Shown here one piece after another: positions 29,378 through 41,531 of a DNA stretch of 64,000 bases. This DNA is from Engraulis encrasicolus (lineage: Eukaryota > Chordata > Actinopteri > Clupeiformes > Engraulidae): contig NC_085861.1 of NCBI RefSeq assembly GCF_034702125.1, positions 51,293,795-51,357,794 of the forward strand. The letters run 5' to 3'. The notes under the pieces were generated by a model, which saw only the letters and a list, made by a program, of their open reading frames with translations, made no database searches and was not told where the DNA came from. The translations under genes and the position numbers were made by a program. Position 1 is the stretch's first letter, and every line of letters starts with the position of its first letter.

Positions 29378-29380
<3 letters not shown>

Positions 29381-29476
<96 letters not shown>

Positions 29477-29513
29477 CCTATATATAATGAATAATATGAT
29501 AATTGACATATAG

Positions 29514-29591
<78 letters not shown>
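29381..29591. repeat. Compound (CT)n-(AT)n-(TG)n microsatellite
   Basis: About 73 bp of CT, then about 20 bp of AT, a spacer of about 40 bp and about 75 bp of TG. Confidence 0.9.
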
Positions 29592-29594
<3 letters not shown>

Positions 29595-31109
29595 TATCAC
29601 TCACACAGTACTGTGTGGCCCATGCAAAGCCCATGGGTATGTATGTACAACCAATGGGATAGCCTGTAGTAGGCAATGCCGCTACCTGTAATAGTAGACC
29701 TTTTATTTAGAAAATATTGCGACCTTTAAACAATCATTTCATTTAGGCCAGAGTTGAGTGCTGTGTGCCCCGCTAGGAGAGAAGCCAGCACTGTGGAATG
29801 CAGCTAAGCACAGCTGAGGAGCTTATGGACCGTATCCACCTTTCAAGGCAGAGGATGGACCTTTACTCCAGGCTACCTGTTTCAATAGCAATAGCCAACT
29901 TTGACATCCAGCAGACAAAAATAGCAGCAGTCACCCAAGACAGAATTTAGTCACAAGTAGGCTACAATTTCATTTCGATGTCTAGTTAATAAGATTGATG
30001 TTTAATTTCCTACAATGTGTTCTTCGGCTTACTAAAGTATCATTGCATTCATATGGGCAGACAGTAGTCTATCATATTGCCCACAGCCTGCCTTGAATGC
30101 CTTTGAGTACTGACACTTTGCTTCAAGGGACTGACCTCAGCTGTTATCCGATTCTTGTTGACCATTGGAAATGGGGATGGCCTGCCCCCTGCTGGTACAA
30201 ATCTGCAGTCTCAGAAAAAGAGATCTAAGCAGCCTAGATGTGCAATAATCTACTTATATGTGCTCTGCCATAGTTGGCCATAGCAATATACCCTCAAGTG
30301 ATCTTCCCTTGTACTCCTTATTGCGTCCTATTTGCACAAGAAAATAATGTTTTTTCTCTTATTATTCTTGGTACATAGATTGCACAAATGCACTGCTAAG
30401 CAGATGAGGAGGCTTCAATCACATAATCTCATCATTATACTATGCATATTGCTCATTATATATATGTTTAGTAGTTATTATTTTTATGTAGGCCTATTCA
30501 CATCTGCAAGTTGTCATGTAATAATGTGCACTGCATTGTCCCTGCTAAATAAACTCCAAATAAATAAATACAATTACACAAGGGATTTTGTGCTTTTAAT
30601 GACGGGACAGTGAAGAAACGACAGAAAAGAAAACATAACCTCCTTGGCGTAGGTAATTAGTTGCAGAGGGAGACATTGTGTATAGATGTATGCTATGTAA
30701 ACATTTGCTGGTATTTGTCATCAGAAATGTTTTGCACGATGGTAAAAACTGTGTCAGACTTGACCAAAAGAAGTGACATCATATTCCTTTTTAGACAAAT
30801 TTAGCTGCTTACAAATATTTGCAGGCAGAACTGGCCTGAAAATGTTGCATGATGGTAAGAAATTGTGTCAAACGTGTCACCACAACGTGATTGTGGCACA
30901 TGACCCAAACAACAGGTGCCACTTATATTCAGGTGCGCTTTATTGTCCAGAGATGCTCAAATACCAGACACAGACCAGCTACCCTTGCATGGCCAATCAC
31001 AGGCAGCCTTAAATCTACATGATTAATGGGGAGCTTTTGGTCAGTGGAGGTTGTGTTGCATTGTTTATTTATTTTTTAACATCTGTTATTATTCTTTATT
31101 CCTTGAACT

Positions 31110-31245
31110 ATTTGGCTTTGTGTGCCTTTGTTATTCATTTGACAGTAGATGACAACGGGAAGAAAGTGGGAGAGGGAGATGGGATATGGAAATGAGCCAG
31201 GCCGGCTCCAACCTGGGTCCCCATGGACATGCGAGCCCATTTGTG
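31110..31245 (-). mobile_element. SINE-like fragment
   Basis: On the minus strand: GGGGACCCAGGTTGGAGCCG, then GGCTCATTTCC, ATCTCCCTCTCCCAC and CTGTCAAAT. This resembles the body of the SINE at 4563-4758, with a diverged B box. No head or target duplication found. Confidence 0.5.
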
Positions 31246-31584
31246 ATCAGGACAGAAGGGACAGAAGGGACGGAAACCACGTATAGGCCTACAGTTAACA
31301 TAATTCTATAGATTGGTTAGAAACAGTAGGCTATTCAGTGGTTATGTATACGTACGCTACTTTTCTTGGAAATTTCAAATTGAAGTAAAGTGATGTTATT
31401 GGACCAAAAAGTGTATGTGTGTGTGTGTGTGGGGGGGGTGTCCTTCTTCAGGCGTTCTCTTTTTATCTTGTCATTTTGTCAATGTCACACACTTATATGT
31501 TGTTGGGGCATTTTTTTTTAGCTTCGACTATGGTTCGCATTTGGTCTTGCATTGTTTCAATAAACAATCTGGATTGATTTCTGT

Positions 31585-31827
31585 TCAGTGTTGTATTCGG
31601 TTTTCATCTAGATGTTGTATTGATGATGGTTGCATTTGAATTCTGTGCAAAGCCTTCTCCAGCACATGCCAAATATTCTCAGTTGGTTTAAGGTCTGGAC
31701 TCTGGTGGCCCACCCATGCGTCAAAATTGTGTCTTGTGCTCCCTGAACCATCTTTCAAAATTTGTGCCTTAGTTTTGGGACTTTTATGTAGGCCTGCATG
31801 TGGGATTTGGGTGCCTTGCCAAGCCAT
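31585..31827 (-). pseudogene. Tc1/mariner-like transposase C-terminal fragment
   Basis: An 80-codon frame contains AWVGHQSPDLKPTENIWHVL, matching the Tc1 transposase signature around the final catalytic acidic residue (W..QSPDLNPIE..W). Nothing upstream restores the rest of the enzyme, and no terminal repeats were found. Confidence 0.65.
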
Positions 31828-33439
31828 AGATGATGGTGTGTAGTCTGACCTGAATCCACATTGGCCCTACGGATTAGCGATTTGAAACGGCAAACTTGAT
31901 TTCAAGAACTGCTACCCAAATAGATTATTATTGTTCCTGTCGGTGGTGGTGGTGTTGCTATTATTATCGGTGTTGGTATTGTTATTGTCAGTAGTTGGTT
32001 TAGCACAGCGTTGCGATAGGCCTCTACAATTGTACTTTTTATTGTGGGTTTCGCTTGGAAACCTTGCTTATAATCCTAAACCCTGCGTCTACTTGCGTGC
32101 ATCTTTTCAACACGCGAGGGCGCAATGAGTGTTCTTCACAAAGGTGCGGCTGTGCCTGAGAGAAAATAGAGAGAGTGGCGACAAAAGCTGCAAACCTCCT
32201 CGAAAGTAAATAACCTAACTGATTTTAACCATGCATCTCGCTTTGATTATTATTATTATTATTATAATCTGGTTTGAGTAGCTAGAACTACTCCATAACT
32301 AATCCATACAGATATGCAGCCTTTGCTTGCATATCAAGTGAGATTGAACAATGTTTTAATTTTTTTTAAAACAACTCTGTTGAAGTTTTGACTTTTCCTG
32401 TCAGTTCTACTCCATTATAATAAGCACATTTTCAACAAAACTATTGTAGGCCTACTTCGATTGGGCTCTTTTAAAAGTCGCCTGTGGCTTCAACATAGGC
32501 CTACACGTGGAGGATTTGAACCTTCATAAGCCTACATTTTTCAGTATTAATTCAACAACATGGCCCCACTCAGTTAAATGTGAAATTCAACTCTTCGAGT
32601 GTTTAATTAGTCTAACACTTAGCCTATGGTTATATTTAATAAAGCATATGGCTTCACCATACCAATTCAACACTCAGAGTAAAATGTAGTCTAACACCGA
32701 AATCGAGTGGGAGCATGTGCTCAGAATATGTTGAATTGATACAGCAACGAAGTAAGTTCAAATCGTCCTGTATAATGTAGAGCTACAATTTAGGCTGGTA
32801 ATTAAGTTATTGTCTGCGCCTGTTGCCCAAAACACCACCAAGTTCAAATGGTTGCACTGTGCTCAAATAAGGCATCATATGTCCATACTTTTCAATAGAT
32901 TTCATTAGGATAAGTGTGCTGTAGGAGGCCTTGGAATGGAAACCCCGCTGAAACGCATCATACACAGTTCATTCCTCCTCCCCCCAAATCATTCGTAATA
33001 ATAAAAAAAATACTGTGTCGTTAAATGTGTGATACCATAGGGCCTACTTCTCTGACTTCAATATCTCTAATTTCTTGTGTCTGAATGTACTGAATTAAGA
33101 CTGTGTTTATCCTCATAAACTTTATTTGGAGTTAAACTGGACACTTTCTAAGGGCATTAATATAGGCATATAGGCTACATTTCTCCATTTTAATTTACAA
33201 GATCCATAGCCTAAAATAACATTTGTTAAATACGATGATGTATGATTTTCCATTTAATCTGTTGTGGGTTGCCTACCATGTTGAAGCCTTATATCATATG
33301 GCTGCCTAAAAATAGTGCGCATCAGATACCAGCTACATATAGCCTGATAAACCAGCCTTTTGCTGTTCATGTTAAGCTTTCGTCCATTGCCTACGTTTTA
33401 ATAAAATTCATTGAGTCCAGATTTCGTCTCCATTTTCAT

Positions 33440-34382
33440 TTTATTGATGGCTGAATTTGAGCCCAAATCTAGGAATGTATTATGGTGAAATTAATACTCA
33501 CTTTACAAATATGTACATGCTTAAATATAAACGCAATGAATCACCAAACATTTCAACATTTGTATTTCTAAAATATAACCAGTAAATTCAAAGTGCCTGT
33601 TCATTACACTTCAGAAAACGAGGCTGCTTTTTCCATAAATACAACTCCAGCAGTATTGGCAAATGTAGGCCTATCACGAATGACAAAATAAAACGAAAAC
33701 AAAACAAATTTCACGTCAATGACGTTTGAGTTATTTACTAGAAGAAATGTACACCTAAAGCCTCATTTTGCTTAAAAAAAAAAAAAAGTTTCTCCTGGAC
33801 AAAAGTCACATTTATTTTACCTCCGCGTAACGACTCGCTAAACTATTGCATTATTACATACACTTCAATTCCTTTTTATACAAACTTGGATCAGATTCTG
33901 GTATTATAACACAGATATATTTCTCTTAAATCTTAAACATAAGAGAGCAAACGACGAAATGAAAACTACAAAAGAACACACAACTTCTTACAAATTGCCC
34001 TGGTAAAGGCACACGTTCGTCGTAAGCAGTGTCGCTCTATAAAGTGCCAGTTTGATGTTAAGAAAACATGTTCGTGAAATACTGCAGTTCTAATCACTTT
34101 ATGAACTTTGAAAGAGTTTTCTGACCAATTGGTAGAGATTTATCCTCAAACCAAACCGTGTTCAGGCCACACGTTAATATTCATTTGCGTGCGTAATTGT
34201 TTTAGACAGTGCTTACTTGTCTTTAATTTAGAGACACATTTGGCAGCTCCTAAACCTTAATCAGTCTTATCTCTAGACAAACATAGTGCATCCTGCGTGT
34301 GGCCCAAACAGAGTGCATCCGAATAGTTCATGGAACATGTTAAAGCAATGTATTGTCACATGTTTCCTGCGTAAAATCTAAT
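33440..34382 (-). other. sp8: sp8 copy 1 3'UTR
   Basis: AT-rich sequence after the stop. AATAAA-type signals in minus orientation lie near 33437-33445 and 33810. The duplicated copy (about 40594-41531) is nearly identical. Confidence 0.45.
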
Positions 34383-36118
34383 TTAGTCCAAAGAGTTGCT
34401 AAGAGCGCGTATGCTTGTTGTAGGACCGGAATCACGAGGCGACAGTAGGTCAGGCGTATGACATGGAGGGCTTCCCGGGGTGCTGTGCTCGCTGTCAGTG
34501 TCACTTCCCCGTTTGCCCCCACTGCCACCCGAACCAGATCCCACAGAACCGCCCGCACTGTGCGTTTTGACGTGTTTACTTAAATGGTCGCTTCGCATGA
34601 AGCGCTTATTGCAAACGGGACAGGCAAATCGTTTTTCTCCAGTGTGTGTCCGCAAGTGTCGCTGAAGTTCATCTGACCTCGTAAACCTCTTTCCACAGAA
34701 CAACCAATTACAAACAAACGGCCTCTCCCCTGTATGCCATCGCAAATGCGCCTTCAGGTGAGAAGTTTTACCGTACACTTTCCCACACCCGGGTATGTGA
34801 CAGCTGTGAAGTCCTTTTCGTCGTAGGCTCGCTCCCGCTGGACCCAACCTCTCCGCCTCCTGACAGTTGGGGCAGTCACAGGTGGCCCTCCCCGAGTATC
34901 GTCGCGCAGAGGAACGAGGGGATCCCGCTAAGGAAGCCGCTGCGCCTCCAGGCAACACGGTGCCACCTGTAGCGCCTAGTGGAGACGGACTTGAGTCGGG
35001 ATAAGAGGAAAGCACTGGTTTGAAGCCATCCATCAGATGTTGACTGGTGGTCAGGAGATGAGGAGAAGGACTGCTGCTGAACGCTGAATGACTCAAGCTG
35101 GAGTAGTCCGAATTATAACCTCCTAGAGGGGAATGAAGTGACGTTTGAAGTCCCCCTGAATGCAAGGAAGGCTGTAACGTGGTCCCGTTTGGATTCTGGA
35201 CGTCAATCCATCCTGCTCCAACATCCCACCACGTAGAGCCGCCGGTAGTGCCCACGTCCCCAGTCTGAATCCCCGGGTGGGGCGACTTGAACCACGACTC
35301 GTACGGGTGCGTAACGCTCATTCTCGGGTAAATACTTTGTAAACTGTCCACTGAGGTGTGCACTTTGGAAATGAACACAGGCTGGTGACTGGCCTCTTGT
35401 GAGCTATTTGAAACTGTCGCCTGGAAAACGGAATAGTCGTTTCCAAAATGCGAATTTGTAGGAGTACCAGGTGTTAAGGAAAAAGCACTTGATCCACCTG
35501 AACTGTTGCTTCCGAATGATTCCGACAGTCCCGATCCGTTGCGAGAAACTCCAAACGAAGATAAACCACCACCCAAATTGCAACTGGCTGTGGGTCGTTT
35601 CCAAGGATGAAAGCCTTTCCCGAACACAGCAGGGTTATCTGATATCGAAGAAGGTGACGGGCTTGGAGTCCCAATCTTGTTGCACGTCGCAGCCAACATG
35701 GCCAAGGGAGTCGATCCTAATCTCGGCTCCTCCTGGAAATAAAACGCAAAAGATGCAAAATGGTTAAGAGTTGAGTTGCTGTGAATCGCAAGAAACGAAT
35801 AGTTATTTAACAGTCTTAGGACATACGTATTCCTACCTGCAGATCGAATGCAACTAGGCTAGCCCGCGGGCGAAAACTAAACTCTCAAAGTTTATGGCGA
35901 ACCTGTGCTTTCTCCTCGCTCGAAAACACTTCAATGAAACTTTCTGGCGTGGTGATGTTGCGTTGCGCGCTTCGGTCAAGAGACTGTCTACGTTAAAGCA
36001 TTATCAACCTGCCTCATTCTCCCCGGGGTGAGTTTAATCCCCCCGAGTGGATAATAAAGGCACTAATTAAACCCAGCAAGAAACTCCTTAGACTCACCCC
36101 GAGAAGTGAAGTTGCCAT
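34383..36118 (-). CDS. sp8: Transcription factor Sp8, copy 1 (intact)
   Basis: Two coding exons on the minus strand. Exon 1 (36118-36098) encodes MATSLLG. A 365-bp intron (donor GTGAGT, acceptor TTTATTTCCAG) follows. Exon 2 (35732-34383) starts [19 protein letters not shown] and ends SNSLD. Total 456 aa. This start reproduces the long human SP8 N-terminus. Features: [31 protein letters not shown], a Buttonhead box CDCPNC (about 292-297) and three C2H2 fingers (about 318-340, 348-370, 378-398; [36 protein letters not shown]), with finger residues KHA/RER/RHR-type as in Sp/KLF proteins that bind GC/GT boxes. Sp8 controls limb/fin ridge and forebrain patterning. It is followed by a second, broken copy about 7.15 kb upstream. 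Confidence 0.96.
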
Positions 36119-36139
36119 CACAAAAAAACCTGCCTTCAG

Positions 36140-36370
36140 TTGAGGTTCTTTTTATATTTATCAATCAGAGCACTGTTTTTTTAAAAGAGGTATGCCACAC
36201 AATGATGAGATACGCCCATCTCAGCACAATTGTAGGTCCTCGCTGGCTTTGAAGGACCGATGCTACAGTCGACCAATCACAGAGAGCGGTGCTCTTCCTC
36301 TGGACTTTGAAGTGCGTCTGCCTCATAGGACACCAATCAAGATCTCGGGAGCTGCAATTGGCCGCAACCA
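36140..36370 (-). promoter_or_regulatory. sp8 copy 1 proximal promoter candidate
   Basis: Immediately upstream of the MATSLLG exon on the minus strand there is a TATA-like TATAAAAAG (about 36147-36155). Several CCAAT-type motifs lie near 36164, 36274, 36332 and 36357 (CCAATCA or ATTGG depending on strand). The block is kept almost unchanged in copy 2 (43290-43520). The start site is not determined; a TATA only about 30-35 bp before the ATG would give a very short leader. Confidence 0.4.
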
Positions 36371-36804
36371 TAAGGTCAGTGGTGGAGCTTTTTCAACCAT
36401 CGACTTTCGGCATCTCCTCCCCTGCGAGCTCCCCCTACTTTTACCCTTTTTTTAAGTTAAAGTTTCCCCTAAAACATGACCAGCATGGCGCAGAAAATGC
36501 TGCTTATCGGAACACGTGGGTTACTTACATCTGACACTAAGTTATCCACTTAATCGAAGTTTTACTTTTGACAAGTTTACAAAACGTTATAGCAACAGCA
36601 ACTGTTTTGTCGTGGAAAGTGTACTAGCAGCAAACTGAAAACTAACTGGAACAGTCGCGCGCGCTTGTGTGTGTGAGAGAGTGTGAGAGAGAGATAGAGA
36701 GGGGGGGGCGTAGGCTACTACATGCGTGCGTGGGAGGTTTCTTAACTCCAAACTTACAGGCCATATTCACAGAATCACCATAAGTCATCCGAAGAAAGAA
36801 ACGA

Positions 36805-36972
<168 letters not shown>

Positions 36973-38392
36973 CAATTTGTACAGTCATTCCATTTGAATG
37001 ACCGCTTTTATCATTAAAATCATGGGCGACATTCGTTTGGTGTCGATTTTCATTCACCATAATTTGCCAGTATAGAGACGTTAATTTAGACTGAGCGTAA
37101 CATCAACCAGGCCTGGGCTATATCTAACGTTTGAGATTTATTTATCAGTTAAACCATAGTTTGCAAACTATTCACTCGTTTAAAGAAAGGAGAAGCTCTG
37201 CCAAATCTATAGGCTACCAAGCACGCATACCATATTTTTTGGGGGGAAAAGATAAACTAAGTGTAGATAAAACACATGTTGTAAAGTTTCACTCACTTAA
37301 TTGCCGTTACCATACAACCCAATTAATTGCCGTTATCATACAACCCATACCATAGACTAATGTATCCTCTTAGACGTCACCGAATGTGTGTTGTGACAAA
37401 ACTGATGCAACATCATGGGTAGCTAACATATAGCCTACAAACAAGGAAACCTTTACGTAAGGACTTTTTAAACGGGTATGTAATTAATAGACAGTGTATA
37501 CTGGAACGAATGCAGCAAAAAAGCCGTCCTTACCGTTTGTGTGCAAGTATCTTTTAAATAGTTATGTTCGTGGGACTTGTGCGTCCATCGTCATCATTTC
37601 TGTCGCCGCGTACGGAGGCAGCTGGAGCGCGCGGACGAACGCCAAGGGACTCCTTTTCATTGTGACCAGTGACCTAGCCTACTCACTGCCTCGAACATAA
37701 GCCTACTTACTGTAGGCTTGAAACTTCTGTTGTAATTTCCCAAATGTCCATGCTGCTGTACCCTTTTCCTTGCAAGCAGCACAGTCACATGTAACAAGTT
37801 GAAAATATGTTGTGGCTCTGCTGAATGCTGTGTGTTAATTTCTGTTTGTCAAACTCAGTTATTCAGTGATTCCACCACATAGGACCTGCTATCCTGAGTG
37901 GATTAAGTTTAAAACTGTTTAGCTTGTTTGAGGTTTACGCACAAGGTTTAAGTCGCGGGGCCATGCGTAAAAACATGTATTTTTTGAAGTTTTCGTATAC
38001 ACAATGATTGACTATGTAGTTTACAGCATATTTGAGTGCCTGGTGTATTAGAGATGTAACCTAATTTCCGCTGTGTGTGGTAGGTAGTACCCCAAAACAG
38101 CGGTATAGTAATGTTGCTGTGGGCTAACAGGCCTATACGAATTTTGGAAGTTTAACAATTATTTCATATTGACACGACCACCACATAGGCTAGTTCATAT
38201 TGAGTAAGTGCACCAGTTGTGAAAGTGCTGTTTGAACTAATTTCAGAAATAAAGGCAAGGTGCTGCTGCACTAATCATTTATTTATTCATTTATACAAGT
38301 ACCCCTTTTACATTACTTCTCCACGGTATATGGAGGAGTTGAGGCAGAATGCGGTGAAGCAGAGAGGGAGTATGTGTGGTGGTGGAGGAGGA

Positions 38393-38504
<112 letters not shown>

Positions 38505-38654
38505 GGAGAAGCAGGAGGAGATGTGTTATGGAGGACAAGGAGCTTTTATGCAGGACCTGAAGCAGGGTGCTCTGTGTGATGGAGCAGGGTAGGGCATATG
38601 TGGAGGAGAGCAGGAGGAGACGTGTATGGAGGAGAAGGAGGTTGTGTCGTGTGG

Positions 38655-38773
38655 TCAGAGCCAGAGCCAGAGCCAGAGCCAGAGCAGGAGGTGTTGTGTG
38701 GTGGAACAGGACAGGAGGCCGTATGTGGGGAGAGCAGATGTCCGCCTGCTCCCTTAGCTGCCAAGTGCATCCG

Positions 38774-38837
<64 letters not shown>

Positions 38838-38840
38838 AGA
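38655..38840. repeat. (GAGCCA)n and (GA)n tracts, unit 1
   Basis: About five GAGCCA hexamers at 38658-38685 and about 60 bp of GA at 38777-38840. Copies are at 45707-45740 and 45828-45900 in unit 2. Confidence 0.85.
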
Positions 38841-39027
38841 GGAGAGGAGAGTGGTGTCCACACCGTGACACGGGTCCAAATGGTGTGACAAAAGGCTGGG
38901 ATGTGCAGGAAGCCTCTCTCTCCGGCTGGGTGAGCCTCACTGAGGGTCCCGCGCGCCCACTGCCAACCAGCGAGCCCCCACTATCACCACACCGCACCAC
39001 ACACCACACCATTCTCACACACATACG

Positions 39028-39028
<1 letters not shown>

Positions 39029-39102
<74 letters not shown>

Positions 39103-39152
39103 TCTCCACACACTTACAACAAACAGCAAACATGGGAAACACAGATCTTTGC

Positions 39153-39241
<89 letters not shown>
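39029..39241. repeat. (CT)n and (GT)n tracts, unit 1
   Basis: About 78 bp of CT with CTAT interruptions, a 47-bp spacer, then about 88 bp of GT. Counterparts are 46071-46151 and 46199-46288. Confidence 0.9.
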
Positions 39242-39244
<3 letters not shown>

Positions 39245-40134
39245 ATTGATACAGTGCTTTAAAGTGAGTAAAGTAGACCTAAGTTTAGTGAGTAATGTGC
39301 AGTAATGCACAGTAAGTGAGTGATATAGCTTTTTCATTCACCTGATCACCTCTGCCATTCACAGTCCCTTTATTTATTCATTTGAAGCATTCTTTCCTGA
39401 AAACAAAATAAATACTAGGCTATAGTCTGTCAGATTTGAATTCTTTTAGTGCATCAAGGGACATAGTAACAAGCTCACCCTAAACAGTTTAGAGTCTAAG
39501 TCATCATACGTATAGAGTCAAACAAAGCCAGAGAGGTTAAGCGAACTAAGAAGCTAAAGCTATAGCTGGTCAGTAATCATTGCTCCATAAATCTGTAGCC
39601 TCTTCCTGTAGAGTACCCCGCCGACGAGTCTATTCACTCACTTGCTGAAAACACTCAACTACACAACAACATGGCTGTGGCACAGAGCGTCTTAAGTGTC
39701 ATTACAATTTTGATGACAATAAGGTTGTAACAAGAGGCTCTGCACAAAGGGGTCGACAGACATTTCACTTTATCTTGCATTTTGTAAACGTTTAATATGA
39801 AATCATTGCCAGAATGGAAGGTGTTTCGTGTCCTGGTGGTCATTATCCCTTATTTTGGCCAATCACATTAAATCGAGTTAACCAACATCTTAGACACACA
39901 TCAGTGTTTGTGTGTCACTCGGTGTTGTGGGAGGCACTTGTTCTTAACATAATTGTTAGTTATTACTTGAACTGCTGTGTGGTTAGTGCGACACACAGAC
40001 CAAATCACTTGTGTTTTGCCACCGATGCGTGAAATGCACATGTCAAACTTGATACACTTTCCCAGTGATGGAACAGACCACGCAACGAGCCGCTCCGCAT
40101 GGTGGTAGATTAAAGGGGGCTGGGTGGGGTCCTT

Positions 40135-40226
40135 GGGGGGGGGGGGGGGGGGGGGGGGGGGGTCACAGATAACCTTTTGGTGGGTGTTGCTTGGGTGAAG
40201 GTGGTTGGGGGGGGGGGGGGGGGGGG
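40135..40226. repeat. Poly-G runs, unit 1
   Basis: Two G homopolymers of about 26 and 18 bases lie close together. The counterpart in unit 2 (47182-47247) is shorter and broken. Base counts in such runs are unreliable in any assembly. Confidence 0.75.
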
Positions 40227-40378
40227 AAAGTGGCAAAGACACAGGTGTGTAGTGGGCTACAGCTGAAGGAAAGCATTCAGGCAGAAATAACAATATAAAT
40301 GTCTGGGATATAAACTGGTTAGTTAGTCTATTTGACTGGCCTAACCTCTGAGTCTTTGTCAAGGATTGATCAGACAGC

Positions 40379-40380
<2 letters not shown>

Positions 40381-40424
<44 letters not shown>
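40381..40424. repeat. (GT)n microsatellite near the end of unit 1
   Basis: About 44 bp of GT; counterpart about 47406-47451. Confidence 0.85.
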
Positions 40425-40427
<3 letters not shown>

Positions 40428-41531
40428 GAGATGGGTGGGTGGGTGAATGTAAATGTCTCCCTTGCCACACAAATAAATGGGGCTCTCCTTTCTCTCATCC
40501 TCCATACCCTTATTATATGTTCCTGTTAAGCGTTCGTCCATTGCCTACGTTTTAATAAAATTCATTGAGTCCAGATTTCGTCTCCATTTTCATTTTATTG
40601 ATGGCTGAATTTGAGCCCAAATCTAGGAATGTATTATGGTGAAATTAATACTCACTTTACAAATATGTACATGCTTAAATATAAACGCAATGAATCACCA
40701 AACATTTTCAACATTTGTATTTCTAAAATATAACCAGTAAATTCAAAGTGCCTGTTCATTACACTTCAGAAAACGAGGCTTCTTTTTCCATAAATACAAC
40801 TCCAGCAGTATTGGCAAATGTAGGCCTATCACGAATGACAAAATAAAACGAAAACAAAACAAATTTCACGTCAATGACGTTTGAGTTATTTACTAGAAGA
40901 AATGTACACCTAAAGCCTCATTTTGCTTAAAAAAAAGTTTCTCCTGGACAAATGTCACATTTATTTTACCTCCGCGTAACGACTCGCTAAACTATTGCAT
41001 TATTACATACACTTCAATTCCTTTTTATACAAACTTGGATCAGATTCTGGTATTATAACACAGATATATTTCTCTTAAATCTTAAACATAAGAGAGCAAA
41101 TGACGAAATGAAAACTACAAAAGAACACACAACTTCTTACAAATTGCCCTGGTAAAGGCACACGTTCGTCGTAAGCAGTGTCGCTCTATAAAGTGCCAGT
41201 TTGATGTTAAGAAAACATGTTCGTGAAATACTGCAGTTCTAATCGCTTTATGAACTTTAAAAGAGTTTTCTGACCAATTGGTAGAGATTTATCCTCAAAC
41301 CAAACCGTGTTCAGGCCACACGTTAATATTCATTTGCGTGCGTAATTGTTTTAGACAGTGCTTACTTGTCTTTAATTTAGAGACACATTTGGCAGCTCCT
41401 AAACCTTAATCAGTCTTATCTCTAGACAAACATAGTGCATCCTGCGTGTGGCCCAAACAGAGTGCATCCGAATAGTTCATGGAACATGTTAAAGCAATGT
41501 ATTGTCACATGTTTCCTGCGTAAAATCTAAT

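Larger units (their letters stand above)
26339..33364. other. macc1 upstream / sp8 downstream intergenic region
   Basis: No protein-coding exon recognised. macc1 needs at least one upstream non-coding exon; its promoter may lie in this interval, perhaps near 28.4-29.2 kb where CG content is higher, but I cannot fix it. ITGB8 and ABCB5, which lie between MACC1 and SP8 in human, are absent. It holds a SINE, MITE-like sequence, microsatellites and a Tc1-like fragment, listed separately. Confidence 0.5.

Noticed and set aside
30773..31012. 79-codon Cys/His-containing frame (KLCQTCHHNV...)
   Set aside because: It briefly resembles a zinc-binding transposon protein, but the start of the segment repeats imperfectly nearby, there is no support on either side, and I could not assign a family.
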